Source: a virus. Taken from it: 40,056 bases of DNA. Shown piece by piece: positions 1 through 7,688 of the stretch. Location of the stretch: positions 1 through 40,056 of IMG/VR virus record IMGVR_UViG_3300041412_000016. One strand, given 5' to 3'. The position numbers and the translations under genes are program-made. Position 1 is the stretch's first letter; each line of letters starts with the position of its first letter. The notes under the pieces are model-generated. The model was not told the origin of the DNA and searched no databases. It saw only the letters and a program-made list of their open reading frames with translations.

Positions 1-247
1 TCGTAAGTGTCACGGACTGGTAGCTCATGGGTGACATTCTCACCCCATTGAGTTTGGTTGTAAGTTTGAGATTGCAAGCTAGTTAGTTTGTAGAGAGTAG
101 TCATTGTCTTAGGCTCCTATGTAGGGAAGTTCAAGTTGGTCTGGCTAAGTTAGTAGCGATTTGAGGTGTTGTCAAGGGCTTTAGGTAGTTTAGCTAAAGT
201 CCGCGATGAGGTAAGGAAGCTGGCGGCCACGGGCACCCGTGGAAGGG
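1..247. other. Left-edge stretch without a gene
   Basis: I find no convincing gene on either strand; open frames here lack a ribosome binding site and are shadows of the leftward gene that ends at 248. The only clear structure is the inverted repeat at 227-242. The stretch is downstream of the leftward genes, so it may hold their 3' untranslated region. Confidence 0.5.
227..242 (-). terminator. Hairpin just past the leftward coiled-coil gene
   Basis: CCACGGG and CCCGTGG form a perfect 7-bp stem around two bases. It begins 5 bases beyond the stop codon of the leftward gene ending at 248. There is no T-run after it in the leftward direction, so it is at best a weak or Rho-assisted terminator or an mRNA 3'-end stabiliser. 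Confidence 0.3.
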
Positions 248-832
248 CTAAGCGTCCTTAAACGCCCCGCCTGCTTGGTCATAGGCGCGGTGCATCTCGT
301 CGTGTGCGGCCTGTCGAGCCCGATTGTAGGCTGCCTTGGCCGCTGCTTGGTCTTGCTCAAAAAGCTGCTCGCAAGCGAGCTTGGCTTCGGCGACGGTTGC
401 AGCATAAACCCGGTTCGCTTGCTCGCGGGCTTGGTAGCGGGCGGAGTGTGCCGCATCGCGAGCCTGCTTGTATGCGAGCTTGGCTTCCGCGGCAGCGCGG
501 CTGCCCCCCACTGCCTCATAGACTTGCTTGGCTTGGCCGTAAGCCTGCTTAGCTTGGGAGTAGGCTTGCGAGCGTGTTAGATCATGAAGCTGCTTAGCTT
601 GTTTCTCTGCTTGGGAGTAGGCACGCGTGGTGCGTTCAATGGAAGCCTCGACGGCTCGAATACGATCCTTTTCAGCTCGTTTCTCTGCTTGCTTGTAGCG
701 CGCATCCGTTGTGCGGGAGCTATAGAGATAAGCCCGCTGGTTCTCCCGTTGCTGCTTGCGGCTTTCCGTCTCTTGCTGCTGCTCCAATTGCTTCTGTTGG
801 CGCTGCTGTTGTCTTTCTCGATGCGTAGGCAT
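248..832 (-). CDS. Repetitive coiled-coil protein of unknown function
   Basis: This 194-residue protein is almost entirely predicted helix. A Gln/Arg-rich N-terminus (about residues 5-35) is followed by repeated Tyr-x-Gln-Ala-type units (for example AYSQAKQAYGQAK around residues 90-105) spaced roughly every 7-11 residues, with many Ala, Gln, Lys and Glu. This is typical of long coiled coils or amphipathic helices. I see no signal peptide, membrane segment or enzymatic motif and do not recognise a family. The start ATG at 832 follows a purine-rich AAAGGAAC. It lies 12 bases downstream of the next leftward gene (845-1246), which is also helical, so the two are probably one operon, transcribed away from the control region at 1.25-2.1 kb. 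It could be structural or DNA-associated; I cannot decide. Confidence 0.7.
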   Translation of the reverse strand: MPTHRERQQQRQQKQLEQQQETESRKQQRENQRAYLYSSRTTDARYKQAEKRAEKDRIRAVEASIERTTRAYSQAEKQAKQLHDLTRSQAYSQAKQAYGQAKQVYEAVGGSRAAAEAKLAYKQARDAAHSARYQAREQANRVYAATVAEAKLACEQLFEQDQAAAKAAYNRARQAAHDEMHRAYDQAGGAFKDA

Positions 833-844
833 GTTGCGGTTCCT

Positions 845-1246
845 TTAGATAGAGATTTCCCTGTAGGCTTGCCATGCTAGCTTTATTAAACGGTGCACCC
901 CCATTAAAGGAGATGGCTGCTTGAATAGCCACCTCCTTATAAAGGTCAAGGCTTCCGCCTCGTCTACAATTGCTAGGGTCGCCACCGATTGCGTGCAAGC
1001 GGTGTAGTAGTCCTCCTTAGCTATTTTATGAGTAGCGAGAATGCTATCATAAATACGCTCAGCCTCATTATACTCGGCTTGCGCCTTGTCTATGAGCCTA
1101 TTGGTTTGAGCTACTAAAGCCGGGCTTACAGGTTTGCCCCCTTTAGCATACCTAAGATTGGCCGTAGCCCGCTTAAGAGCCATTTTAGCCTTAGGCAACT
1201 CGTCTTGCACACGGTTGAGGGCGCGTTTCGCCTCTGCGATATCCAT
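845..1246 (-). CDS. Helical hypothetical protein, first gene of the leftward operon
   Basis: The 133-residue product starts MDIAEAKRALNRVQ. I chose the ATG at 1246 because GGAAAGGGGACAAA lies directly upstream; a frame extension 14 codons further up has no comparable site. The first 75 residues are charged, with heptad-like spacing of Ala, Leu and Lys, suggesting a coiled coil. The C-terminus is less charged and has an aromatic patch (RRWLFKQ). No family is recognised. Its neighbour at 248-832 has similar helical character, so the two may form a complex. The stretch upstream contains a 16-bp palindrome (1332-1347) and a tandem 9-mer (1362-1379) that could control this transcript. Confidence 0.65.
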   Translation of the reverse strand: MDIAEAKRALNRVQDELPKAKMALKRATANLRYAKGGKPVSPALVAQTNRLIDKAQAEYNEAERIYDSILATHKIAKEDYYTACTQSVATLAIVDEAEALTFIRRWLFKQPSPLMGVHRLIKLAWQAYREISI

Positions 1247-1457
1247 TTTGTCCCCTTTCCGGAAAACAGGTGGCTGCACTAGGTCCAATCAATATTCCCA
1301 AGCTAATGGTTACTAGGTAGCAATGCAAGGGAAAAGTGCTCACTTTTTGGTGAACTCGGTGCAATTAGGTCAATTAGGTAATTTGGTTATTCTAGAAGTA
1401 TTAGTATCTTGGGGGCGGGATGGCCGTTTTAGGCCCGTGGCTCTAGGAGAATGAGCC

Positions 1458-1532
1458 ATGCGTGACTTTTATGTTGCGAGCTTACTAAAAAATAATAAGA
1501 ACAAGTTGGCGCGCCAGGGAGCGAAATTTTGA
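1458..1532 (+). CDS. Possible 24-residue basic peptide
   Basis: An ATG at 1458 is preceded by AGGAG (1445-1449) with 8-base spacing and opens a 24-codon frame ending in TGA. The peptide begins MRDFYVASLLKNNKNK and is strongly basic. The AGGAG lies in the loop of the TGGCTC/GAGCCA hairpin whose 3' arm reaches the start codon, so initiation could be structure-controlled. It resembles nothing I recognise and may be chance. Confidence 0.25.
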   Translation: MRDFYVASLLKNNKNKLARQGAKF

Positions 1533-1780
1533 GCAGATTGTACAGTCGGAGCCAGAAAGTTTTTGTGTATTATTATTAGATAATAGAGATATATATACCA
1601 CCTCTCTTTTTCCACAGACAAATTTCCCAATGATTTCAACGGGGTGCCCGTGAACGGACGCGGAACGTAGGTGCTACAATAGTAACTTTAAACCTTCCAC
1701 CTAAAGTTACATTTTGTCACCCGATTTTCTATCTCTGCGGGGTGCCGGGCCGTCTCGCACGCCAAGCGTGTAGGTACAAT

Positions 1781-1907
1781 CTCGACTAATAGTAGAGCAC
1801 TATATTAATATATGTGTACTCGACTAAGAGTATTTACTAATAGGTGGATAGTATTAGTGATTACTATTAGTCGAGACTATTAGTGTGCTGCTCACCTAAT
1901 AGTGGAG
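1781..1907. promoter_or_regulatory. Four copies of a 17-bp imperfect palindrome (operator/iteron-like)
   Basis: The first copy, CTCGACTAATAGTAGAG (1781-1797), is a palindrome of arms CTC-ACTA and TAGT-GAG around a central base. Variants occur at 1819-1835 (CTCGACTAAGAGTATTT), inverted at 1859-1875 (GATTACTATTAGTCGAG) and at 1891-1907 (CTCACCTAATAGTGGAG), with starts 38, 40 and 32 bases apart. Copies one and three together give a perfect 15-bp inverted repeat (1780-1794 and 1862-1876). Repeated dyads in an AT-rich intergenic region normally bind a dimeric repressor or an initiator protein. The only small DNA-binding protein visible here is the winged-helix protein at 37,794-38,048; linking the two is speculation. 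Confidence 0.6.
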
Positions 1908-2136
1908 CTAGCAGGTGGAAAGGCAGAACATAGTGAGAACTTGGGGTGTTAGGGGAGGTACCGGACGCCGGGGGGTTTGTATCTTTCCCATTCCCCGCAA
2001 GTTGCAGCTATTTTTGGTAAGTTCTTGTTTTGTTCCACTACAACTATTTCCATAGTTTTTACCCAGGAAACATCCTTGACGGCGGGCACGAATCAGCTTA
2101 GCGGTTGCATAGAACCCAAACTTAAGGACAACTTCG

Positions 2137-2334
2137 ATGACTACCTTTATATCCTTACTTCGTGGACTTGGACTAGTCTTTGTGATATTCTTTTTACGTC
2201 CTACAATAGTGTGCATTGTAGGATACTGTACGCATGGCGGCTCTGTCTTCATCATAGTCCCGGTAGTGTTTCTAGGGTTCTGTTTCATAGCAGCTATCAA
2301 TGTGCTCGCCGTAGCACTTGGCGTATTTGAATAA
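2137..2334 (+). CDS. Small two-helix membrane protein
   Basis: This 65-residue protein starts at ATG 2137, with AAGGA about 8 bases upstream. Two strongly hydrophobic stretches (about residues 5-31 and 37-62) are separated by a short polar turn (CTHGG), giving a helical hairpin in the inner membrane. A small protein with two membrane helices in a phage could be a holin, but the recognisable lysis genes are 5.5 kb away, so this is only an option. A superinfection-exclusion or early host-takeover membrane protein is equally possible. It is the first gene of the rightward series after the non-coding control region. Other frames overlapping it lack a ribosome binding site. Confidence 0.5.
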   Translation: MTTFISLLRGLGLVFVIFFLRPTIVCIVGYCTHGGSVFIIVPVVFLGFCFIAAINVLAVALGVFE

Positions 2335-2398
2335 AGCTAGCCAGCAAGTTCGCTGGGTGCTAACCTACCTCCATCCACCCCAACTAAAGGAGCCTGGA

Positions 2399-2770
2399 AT
2401 GCCTACAACCTCTCTCACGGGCACGGTTGCCTCAACCGTCCTCTCTTCCCTCCAGACCTCGAACACCGCATCCACAACCGGCAACGCCAACCTATCCGGC
2501 CTCATCGGCAACCTGGCATCGGCCCAAACGCAGGCGGGCCTGGACGCGGGCTGCCGTGCCATCCTGGCTACCCCCAACGCAGGTGCCGTGGGGACTATCG
2601 CTGAAGCTATCCTTCAGGTTACGACCCTGGGCGAACCTACTTACATTGCCGACGCCAATATCCGGTCCTTGCTCGTCGCGCAGAAGATCGCGGGCATGCA
2701 GGCCATCGCCGCGAGCCAGACGAAAACAAACGGCGTAATCTCCAGCTTCCTTGCGGGTTTGGGCCTCTAG
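2399..2770 (+). CDS. Small Ala/Thr/Leu-rich protein of unknown function
   Basis: The start is the ATG at 2399, 8 bases after AAAGGAG; the frame is open further upstream but has no other good start. The 123-residue product begins MPTTSLTGTVASTVL and is rich in Ala, Thr, Gly, Ser and Leu with few charges. It alternates short helices and turns and has a Gly-Leu-Gly-Leu end. It has no signal peptide or clear membrane helix. The composition and compactness resemble small phage virion or decoration proteins, and another small protein of similar style sits at 27,555. It is followed after one base by the candidate structured RNA at 2772. I do not recognise a family, and it does not look like a small terminase subunit, although it lies where one might be expected. 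Confidence 0.65.
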   Translation: MPTTSLTGTVASTVLSSLQTSNTASTTGNANLSGLIGNLASAQTQAGLDAGCRAILATPNAGAVGTIAEAILQVTTLGEPTYIADANIRSLLVAQKIAGMQAIAASQTKTNGVISSFLAGLGL

Positions 2771-2771
2771 T

Positions 2772-2919
2772 GCTATCCTATCTGTGCTACCGGCATGGTG
2801 CCGGCAGTTGCAGGCAGGAGGCCGCAAAGCATGAAGGCTTAGCAGGAGCGCGCGGATAGCGTGCAAGTTCGGAGTTAGGATTTTTAGACTTGAGGGGCTT
2901 GACCGCCCCTTCTTTTTTT
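2772..2919 (+). ncRNA. Candidate structured non-coding RNA ending in an intrinsic terminator
   Basis: Between the stop codon at 2770 and a strong terminator the sequence folds by eye into a closed multi-branch structure. An outer stem GCTATCC (2772-2778) pairs with GGATAGC (2854-2860). A second stem TGCTA (2785-2789) pairs with TAGCA (2840-2844). Inside are a 6-bp hairpin CCGGCA-TGG-TGCCGG (2790-2804), a short TTGC/GCAA stem (2808-2811 and 2824-2827) and AAGC/GCTT. No tRNA T-arm or anticodon arm is present. It could be a phage small RNA, a processed 3' UTR, or a regulatory leader for downstream genes. The fold was found by inspection, without energy calculation. Confidence 0.4.
2893..2919 (+). 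terminator. Rho-independent terminator
   Basis: AGGGGC (2893-2898) pairs with GCCCCT (2905-2910) across a 6-base loop and is followed by a run of seven T (2913-2919). It ends the transcript of the small genes and the candidate RNA. Confidence 0.85.
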
Positions 2920-3000
2920 GCTACTCTCTTCTAGCCATGGGTTTTGACCCCTTCCCCATGTGCATTAAGTAGCCTCCAAGTTGTGATGCGTTCCCCCCGG

Positions 3001-3032
3001 CCCTCAGGTCTCCCCCGGCCTGAGGGTTTTTT
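3001..3032 (+). terminator. Second rho-independent terminator before the terminase block
   Basis: CCCTCAGG (3001-3008) pairs perfectly with CCTGAGGG (3019-3026), followed by six T (3027-3032). Two strong terminators about 80 bases apart insulate the early-side genes from the virion block. A promoter for the latter should therefore lie at about 3,033-3,070 or inside the HNH gene, unless antitermination occurs. Confidence 0.85.
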
Positions 3033-3070
3033 CTAACCATGTTTAGTGTACACCACACCACGGAAGTGCC

Positions 3071-3562
3071 ATGAGAACTGGAAGGCCCCCGGTACCAGCG
3101 GTAGACAGGTTCACCGCCAAGTATAGTATAGACCCTACAACCGGTTGTTGGGTGTGGCTAGCTAACACCAGCAAAGACGGGTATGGTAAGTTCAAGATAA
3201 AGGATAAAACTATTAGGGCACATAGGGCTTCTTACGAGCTGTTTGTGTGCGACCCTGGTAAGGCGCAAGTTTTACATAGATGCGACAACAGGCTATGCGT
3301 GAACCCAAAGCATTTGTTTTTAGGTACGCATCAGGATAATATGGATGATATGGTTAGTAAGAAAAGACAAGCTAGGCTAGACACGCATGGCCGAGCATTG
3401 CTAACTAAGGAGGACGTTAGGGCGATACATTTGCTGAATAGACAGGGCATTAGCTATGATAAGTTAGCTAAGAAGTATAGCGTGCATAAAAGCACCGTGG
3501 CGCTTATAGTACAAGGAAAGCATTGGGTAGATATCTACAGAGAGTTCCATGTTGGTTCATGA
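3071..3562 (+). CDS. HNH homing endonuclease (free-standing)
   Basis: The 163-residue protein carries an HNH_3-type nuclease fold. A Gly-Cys-Trp-Val-Trp motif (about residues 24-29) is followed by Asp-Gly-Tyr-Gly-Lys-Phe, Ala-His-Arg-Ala-Ser-Tyr-Glu-Leu (about 51-58) and the catalytic stretch LHRCDNRLCVNPKHLFLGT (about 78-96). The C-terminal part (about 115-155) looks like a helix-turn-helix that would give DNA specificity. Such genes cut a target lacking the gene and spread by repair. It sits directly upstream of the terminase and its end overlaps the terminase start by 14 bases, a typical free-standing homing insertion. GGAAG lies just before the ATG. Confidence 0.88.
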   Translation: MRTGRPPVPAVDRFTAKYSIDPTTGCWVWLANTSKDGYGKFKIKDKTIRAHRASYELFVCDPGKAQVLHRCDNRLCVNPKHLFLGTHQDNMDDMVSKKRQARLDTHGRALLTKEDVRAIHLLNRQGISYDKLAKKYSVHKSTVALIVQGKHWVDIYREFHVGS

Positions 3563-5486
3563 TGAGGTGCTAGATTTTATCCTACGGGACCCGGTAGCTG
3601 CGCACCAATATTTCTTTGCCCATCGCCATAGCGACCTCTCCCCTGAGTGCCATGAAGAAGTTATCCTAGATATCTACGACTTTGACAAGCCTAAGGTACT
3701 GGAGATGATGTTCAGGGGATCGGGTAAGTCTACTATACTAGAGGAAGCCTCCGTACTCTTATCCTGCCTCCAAATCATTAAGAACGGCATCATTATTGGC
3801 GAGTCTGAAACCCGCGCGGCTGAGCGGCTAACTTCCATCAAGTACGAGTTAGAGACGAATGACAAGCTCCTTGATACCTTCGGTCCCCTTCGTTCCGAGC
3901 CTTGGACTAATACGCGTGCCCTTCTTACTAACGGCTGCTATCTACAAGCCTACGGTAGAGGGCAATCCCTCCGGGGTGCCAAACACTTGGATCAACGTCC
4001 TAACTTTGCTTTCCTGGACGATATTGAGTCAGAGGAGTCTACTAATACTCCAGAGGCTATTTACAAAACCATGCGTTGGCTTACTGCCACCCTTTATCCT
4101 GCTCTTGCAAAAGAGGCTTTCGTTAGGATGGCCGCTACGCCGCTACACCCTAATGCTGCATGTGTGCAACTTGCCAAAGACCCCTCGTTCTTAGTTCATA
4201 CAATCCCGGTATACTCTTATGTCAACGATACCCTTACATCCTCTTGGCCCGCTCGCTTCCCCCTCGCTCAAGCCCTACAGAAGAAGGAGGAGTACGAGCG
4301 CCTTGGCATGGCGCGTGAGTTCGCTCAAGAATACTTATGTGAGGCTGAGCATTCTGAGACGAAAGCTTTTGACGTTACCACTATCAACCTTGTTCCACTC
4401 GTCCATACGTTCGAGCCAACTGTTCTCATTGTGGACCCTGCTAGAAGTACAAAAGCTTCATCGTCTCTTACTGGCTATGTCGTCGCCTCCCTTACCAACT
4501 CCCGTATTACGGTTTGGGAGGCATTCGGGGGTACACACCGTCCTAGTGACATCATTGATACGATCTTTAGTATCTCACAAAGGTATAACCCTACTTTCAT
4601 CGGAGTTGAAAGGGATGGGCTTGAGGAGTTTATATTCCAACCTTTGCGTAGTGCAATGGTTGAGCGAGGTATATTCCTACCCATCCAACCAATCAAAGCC
4701 CCCAAAAACAAGCTTGAGTTCATCCGCAGCCTTCAACCCTTCATCACTTCCGGCGACCTTGTTTCCGCCAAGCCGCTCCCACAATTAGCAACGCAGCTCC
4801 AGAATTTCCCCTCCGGCAAAATTGACGTTCTCAACGCCTTAGCCTATGTTCCTCGCATGTATCCAGGCGAGCCCATATATAAGGGGTTTGATCCCCTTCT
4901 CCATACTCTGAATAACCCCTTGGACGAGATACGTCCCTCTGCAAAGGTGATTTATGCCATCAACGCTACTTCGACCGATACTGCCGCGGTGGCAATCGCC
5001 TACCATAAATCAAGACTTGTTGTCCTTGATGACGTTGTTATTGAGGGTGCCCCCGCGTCCGCAATCCCGGAGGCCCTATCTTATATCCGGGCGCAAGTCG
5101 CTCACCCTGGTTCGCTCGTCATCCCCCGGCCTCTCCAGCTCTACGATACCCTTGGACTAAAGGCGATCTTGCGCTCTCAGGGAGAGGCCCCTTCCATGGG
5201 TGCCGATCCCGCTCGTTCTCGTGCCCTCTTGCAAACACAGATCGACACTTCTAAACTCGCGGTTGCCCAGAACGCTCTTTGGACCTTGCGCGCCTTAACT
5301 TCTGGCTATGCTTATATGCCCAATACTAAAGAGCCTAAGAAGAATTCTTATGCTACGCTCATGCAAGCAATCGAGGCAGCCCTTCCAATATTCCTTAGCC
5401 AGAACGAGGACTTAGCCGCGCACTACACAGTAGACTCAAGATCAGGGGTTAAGCATCTCACATCAAGGCCGGATAGACATGGCTGA
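3549..5486 (+). CDS. Terminase large subunit (packaging ATPase and nuclease)
   Basis: This motor protein translocates DNA into the prohead and cuts the concatemer. Walker A is FRGSGKST (residues 55-62) and Walker B is FLDDIES (about 155-161). The RNase H-like nuclease has acidic residues in LIVDPARS (Asp296), FIGVERDG (Glu354) and KIDVLNAL (Asp426). At 645 residues it is longer than most: about 200 residues after the nuclease form an extra C-terminal domain (about 445-645) of unknown role. The start ATG at 3549 lies inside the end of the HNH gene and has only a weak AGAGAG upstream. The end overlaps the portal start by 8 bases, so the two are translationally coupled. No small terminase subunit is recognisable nearby. 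Confidence 0.93.
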   Translation: MLVHDEVLDFILRDPVAAHQYFFAHRHSDLSPECHEEVILDIYDFDKPKVLEMMFRGSGKSTILEEASVLLSCLQIIKNGIIIGESETRAAERLTSIKYELETNDKLLDTFGPLRSEPWTNTRALLTNGCYLQAYGRGQSLRGAKHLDQRPNFAFLDDIESEESTNTPEAIYKTMRWLTATLYPALAKEAFVRMAATPLHPNAACVQLAKDPSFLVHTIPVYSYVNDTLTSSWPARFPLAQALQKKEEYERLGMAREFAQEYLCEAEHSETKAFDVTTINLVPLVHTFEPTVLIVDPARSTKASSSLTGYVVASLTNSRITVWEAFGGTHRPSDIIDTIFSISQRYNPTFIGVERDGLEEFIFQPLRSAMVERGIFLPIQPIKAPKNKLEFIRSLQPFITSGDLVSAKPLPQLATQLQNFPSGKIDVLNALAYVPRMYPGEPIYKGFDPLLHTLNNPLDEIRPSAKVIYAINATSTDTAAVAIAYHKSRLVVLDDVVIEGAPASAIPEALSYIRAQVAHPGSLVIPRPLQLYDTLGLKAILRSQGEAPSMGADPARSRALLQTQIDTSKLAVAQNALWTLRALTSGYAYMPNTKEPKKNSYATLMQAIEAALPIFLSQNEDLAAHYTVDSRSGVKHLTSRPDRHG

Positions 5487-7680
5487 TAGTAGCATAATTT
5501 ATCTTGAGGACTACATTGAACCTGAGCACCTGCTAGGTGATGAGGACATAGATGAGCAGCTTGTTAAGCTTTACGAGCGAGCGCGCAAAGCTTTTGAGGA
5601 TCAGAAAGAGCGCGCTGACGATCTAGCTGACTATTGGGACATTTATAACTGTAAGATAAACGAGCATCAGTTTTACGCTGGTGACTCTAAGGTCTTTGTT
5701 CCTCTTGTTAATGCCGCGATCCAAGCAAGGAAAACTCGCTTTGTCAATCAAATCTTCCCCCAATCCAAGCGACACGTTGAAGCCATTACTACGGATGGTA
5801 CGATACCTGACTCTTTGCTCAGCCTCGCAGAGCACTATATTAGCTCAACTAGACTCCGTACAGAGATTATGCCAGCGCTCTGCGTCAATGGCGACGTGGA
5901 GGGCTCTTACCACCTCAGCCTCTCTTGGCGCTCCTTTAGGCGCACTATCAAGAAACGAGTCCGTTCCCCAATAAATCCCCAGTCGGGTGCCACGCAACCT
6001 CAAGGTAAAGATGAGGCTATTGTAACCGAGGAGATTCTGGATGGACGCCCAGAGATCGAGGTATTACACGATAGCGATATTGTTATCTTCCCAGCAAGTG
6101 CAGACTCTATTGAGGACGCTCTTGAAAGGGGTGGAGGGGTCGCAATTATTAGACGCTACTCTAAGGCTGAGATTGAGAGACTTAAAGACGAGGGAGTATT
6201 CGACAAAGAAGCCGGGGAAGACCTTATAGAGTCTTTAGAGGATGTCCGGCAAAAGATACCTGAGAAGAATATAAAGAAGAAGCTTACGGAGAACTTGGGT
6301 ATAAAGCTAGGTAAGGGAGAGCCGCTAGAGGTTTACGAGGTATGGACGAAACTAAAGCTCAAGGAAGAGTCTCCTGCTCCGGAGTCACAGCCTCATGGAA
6401 AGAAGGATACCAAGCCAAAAACATCTCGGAAACTTTGCCAAACTTTTATCAAGGCAGATGGTGTAGCACTTGGGTGCCGGGAAACCATTTATTGGAACAG
6501 CAAAGTCCCCATCCTTTCATGCCCAGTCGTCAAAACCGCAGGTGTATTCAAGGGTGACTCACGAGTTAAGTTCTGCGCCGACATGCAGTACAAGGCTAAC
6601 GATGCTGTCAACATAGCTATGGACTCGGCTATGTACTCGCTCATGCCTATTGTCATGACCGATCCTAACGACAACCCTCGTGTAGCCTCCATGATAATGA
6701 GCATGGCAGCTATATGGGAGTGCAACCCTAACTCAACTAAAGTTATCCAGTTCCCCGATCTTTGGGAGAAAGGTTTCGCAATTGCCGCAAGCGCGAAGGA
6801 TACCATTCTTCAAATACTCTCAGTCACCCCAGCGACTATTACACAGGGTGCGAGCAAAAAGAAGCCAACTCAGGCGGACATTGCCAACGAGCAGATGGTG
6901 GATATCCTTACAACGGCTGATGCTGTTACGACTTTGGAGGAAGGGATACTAACTCCCCTCCTTCAATGGTTCATTGATTTGGACTATCAGTTTAGGGACC
7001 GCGAGCTTACGATTAAGAAGTACGGCCCCCTTGGTGTTGAAGCCCAGATGGAGGAAGTTGAGCCTCTTCAAATGAACGAACGGGTAGAGTTTCGCTGGTT
7101 AGGCGTAGAGGCTGCAAGGAACGCGCAACAGATACAGCAGCAAATAGCTGCTATGAACATTCTACGCGGGGTGCCTCCACAGTTCTATGAGGGTTATACC
7201 CTCACTCTCCAGCCCGCTATTGCCCAGCTTATCGAGTCTACATTTGGCCCACGCCTCTCTAGGCAGATATTTAGGCCCTCTGCTCTTACGCAGTCTTTAC
7301 CGGCTGAGCAAGAGAACCTTATGCTCATGGATGGTTTTCAGGTTCATGTCTCCCCTCTTGACAACGATCAGGAACACCTCCAGTCTCATCTCAACTTCCT
7401 CAAGACTGGCGGTCCTATTGCCGACAGCCATGCAACCTTGCGAGCACATATCCAAGAACATATGGTAAGCCTTCAGAAAAAGCAGATGGCTGCCGCACCT
7501 GGGGGCCAGCCAGGCACCCCAGGGGGCCAGCAAGGGCGAGGAATGCCAGGCCAGCCCCGGCAGGGGGCAATGCCTGGAAGGCTGCCCACGGGTACGCAAT
7601 CGCCTCCTGGGGCCATTCCTGCCGATCAAATGAACCCAGCCGCGCGAGCTGCAAGACCACAGCGCGGCGGTTCAGCTTAG
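5479..7680 (+). CDS. Portal protein
   Basis: The 733-residue protein lies directly after the terminase (8-base overlap), the standard place for the dodecameric portal through which DNA passes. The first 60 residues are acidic and helical. FVPLVNAAIQARKTRFVNQI (about residues 74-93) and the following region resemble portals of large podovirus type, with a central region containing a Lys/Glu-rich stretch (about 245-320). The C-terminal 75 residues are Pro/Gly/Gln-rich and probably disordered (PGGQPGTPGGQQG around 665-680), as seen in many phage portals. The assignment rests on size, position and general similarity; no short diagnostic motif exists for portals. It is followed by a strong AGGAGG site for the peptidase gene. 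Confidence 0.8.
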   Translation: MADSSIIYLEDYIEPEHLLGDEDIDEQLVKLYERARKAFEDQKERADDLADYWDIYNCKINEHQFYAGDSKVFVPLVNAAIQARKTRFVNQIFPQSKRHVEAITTDGTIPDSLLSLAEHYISSTRLRTEIMPALCVNGDVEGSYHLSLSWRSFRRTIKKRVRSPINPQSGATQPQGKDEAIVTEEILDGRPEIEVLHDSDIVIFPASADSIEDALERGGGVAIIRRYSKAEIERLKDEGVFDKEAGEDLIESLEDVRQKIPEKNIKKKLTENLGIKLGKGEPLEVYEVWTKLKLKEESPAPESQPHGKKDTKPKTSRKLCQTFIKADGVALGCRETIYWNSKVPILSCPVVKTAGVFKGDSRVKFCADMQYKANDAVNIAMDSAMYSLMPIVMTDPNDNPRVASMIMSMAAIWECNPNSTKVIQFPDLWEKGFAIAASAKDTILQILSVTPATITQGASKKKPTQADIANEQMVDILTTADAVTTLEEGILTPLLQWFIDLDYQFRDRELTIKKYGPLGVEAQMEEVEPLQMNERVEFRWLGVEAARNAQQIQQQIAAMNILRGVPPQFYEGYTLTLQPAIAQLIESTFGPRLSRQIFRPSALTQSLPAEQENLMLMDGFQVHVSPLDNDQEHLQSHLNFLKTGGPIADSHATLRAHIQEHMVSLQKKQMAAAPGGQPGTPGGQQGRGMPGQPRQGAMPGRLPTGTQSPPGAIPADQMNPAARAARPQRGGSA

Positions 7681-7688
7681 GAGGTAGT

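Larger units (their letters stand above)
1247..2136. other. Long non-coding control region or candidate origin
   Basis: About 890 bases without a convincing large gene separate leftward and rightward genes. Visible elements are: a palindrome AAAAGTG-CT-CACTTTT (1332-1347); a tandem repeat CAATTAGGT twice (1362-1379); a hairpin TGGCTC/GAGCCA (1438-1443 and 1453-1458); an AT-rich stretch around 1560-1602; a perfect 9-bp inverted repeat GTAACTTTA/TAAAGTTAC (1682-1690 and 1702-1710); and four operator-like copies at 1781-1907. Such a concentration of repeats between diverging genes is usual for phage promoter/operator regions or replication origins. I cannot tell which from sequence alone. Open frames on both strands at 1,908-2,330 look spurious (odd composition, no ribosome binding sites). 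Confidence 0.6.

Noticed and set aside
1908-2330. Overlapping open frames on both strands (130 residues minus, 117 residues plus)
   Set aside because: They lack ribosome binding sites and have odd composition. The 65-residue membrane protein at 2137 with AAGGA upstream explains the stretch better.
2944-2970. Promoter with TTGACC and TTAAGT
   Set aside because: The spacer is only 15 bases and the second box is weak, so I could not support it.
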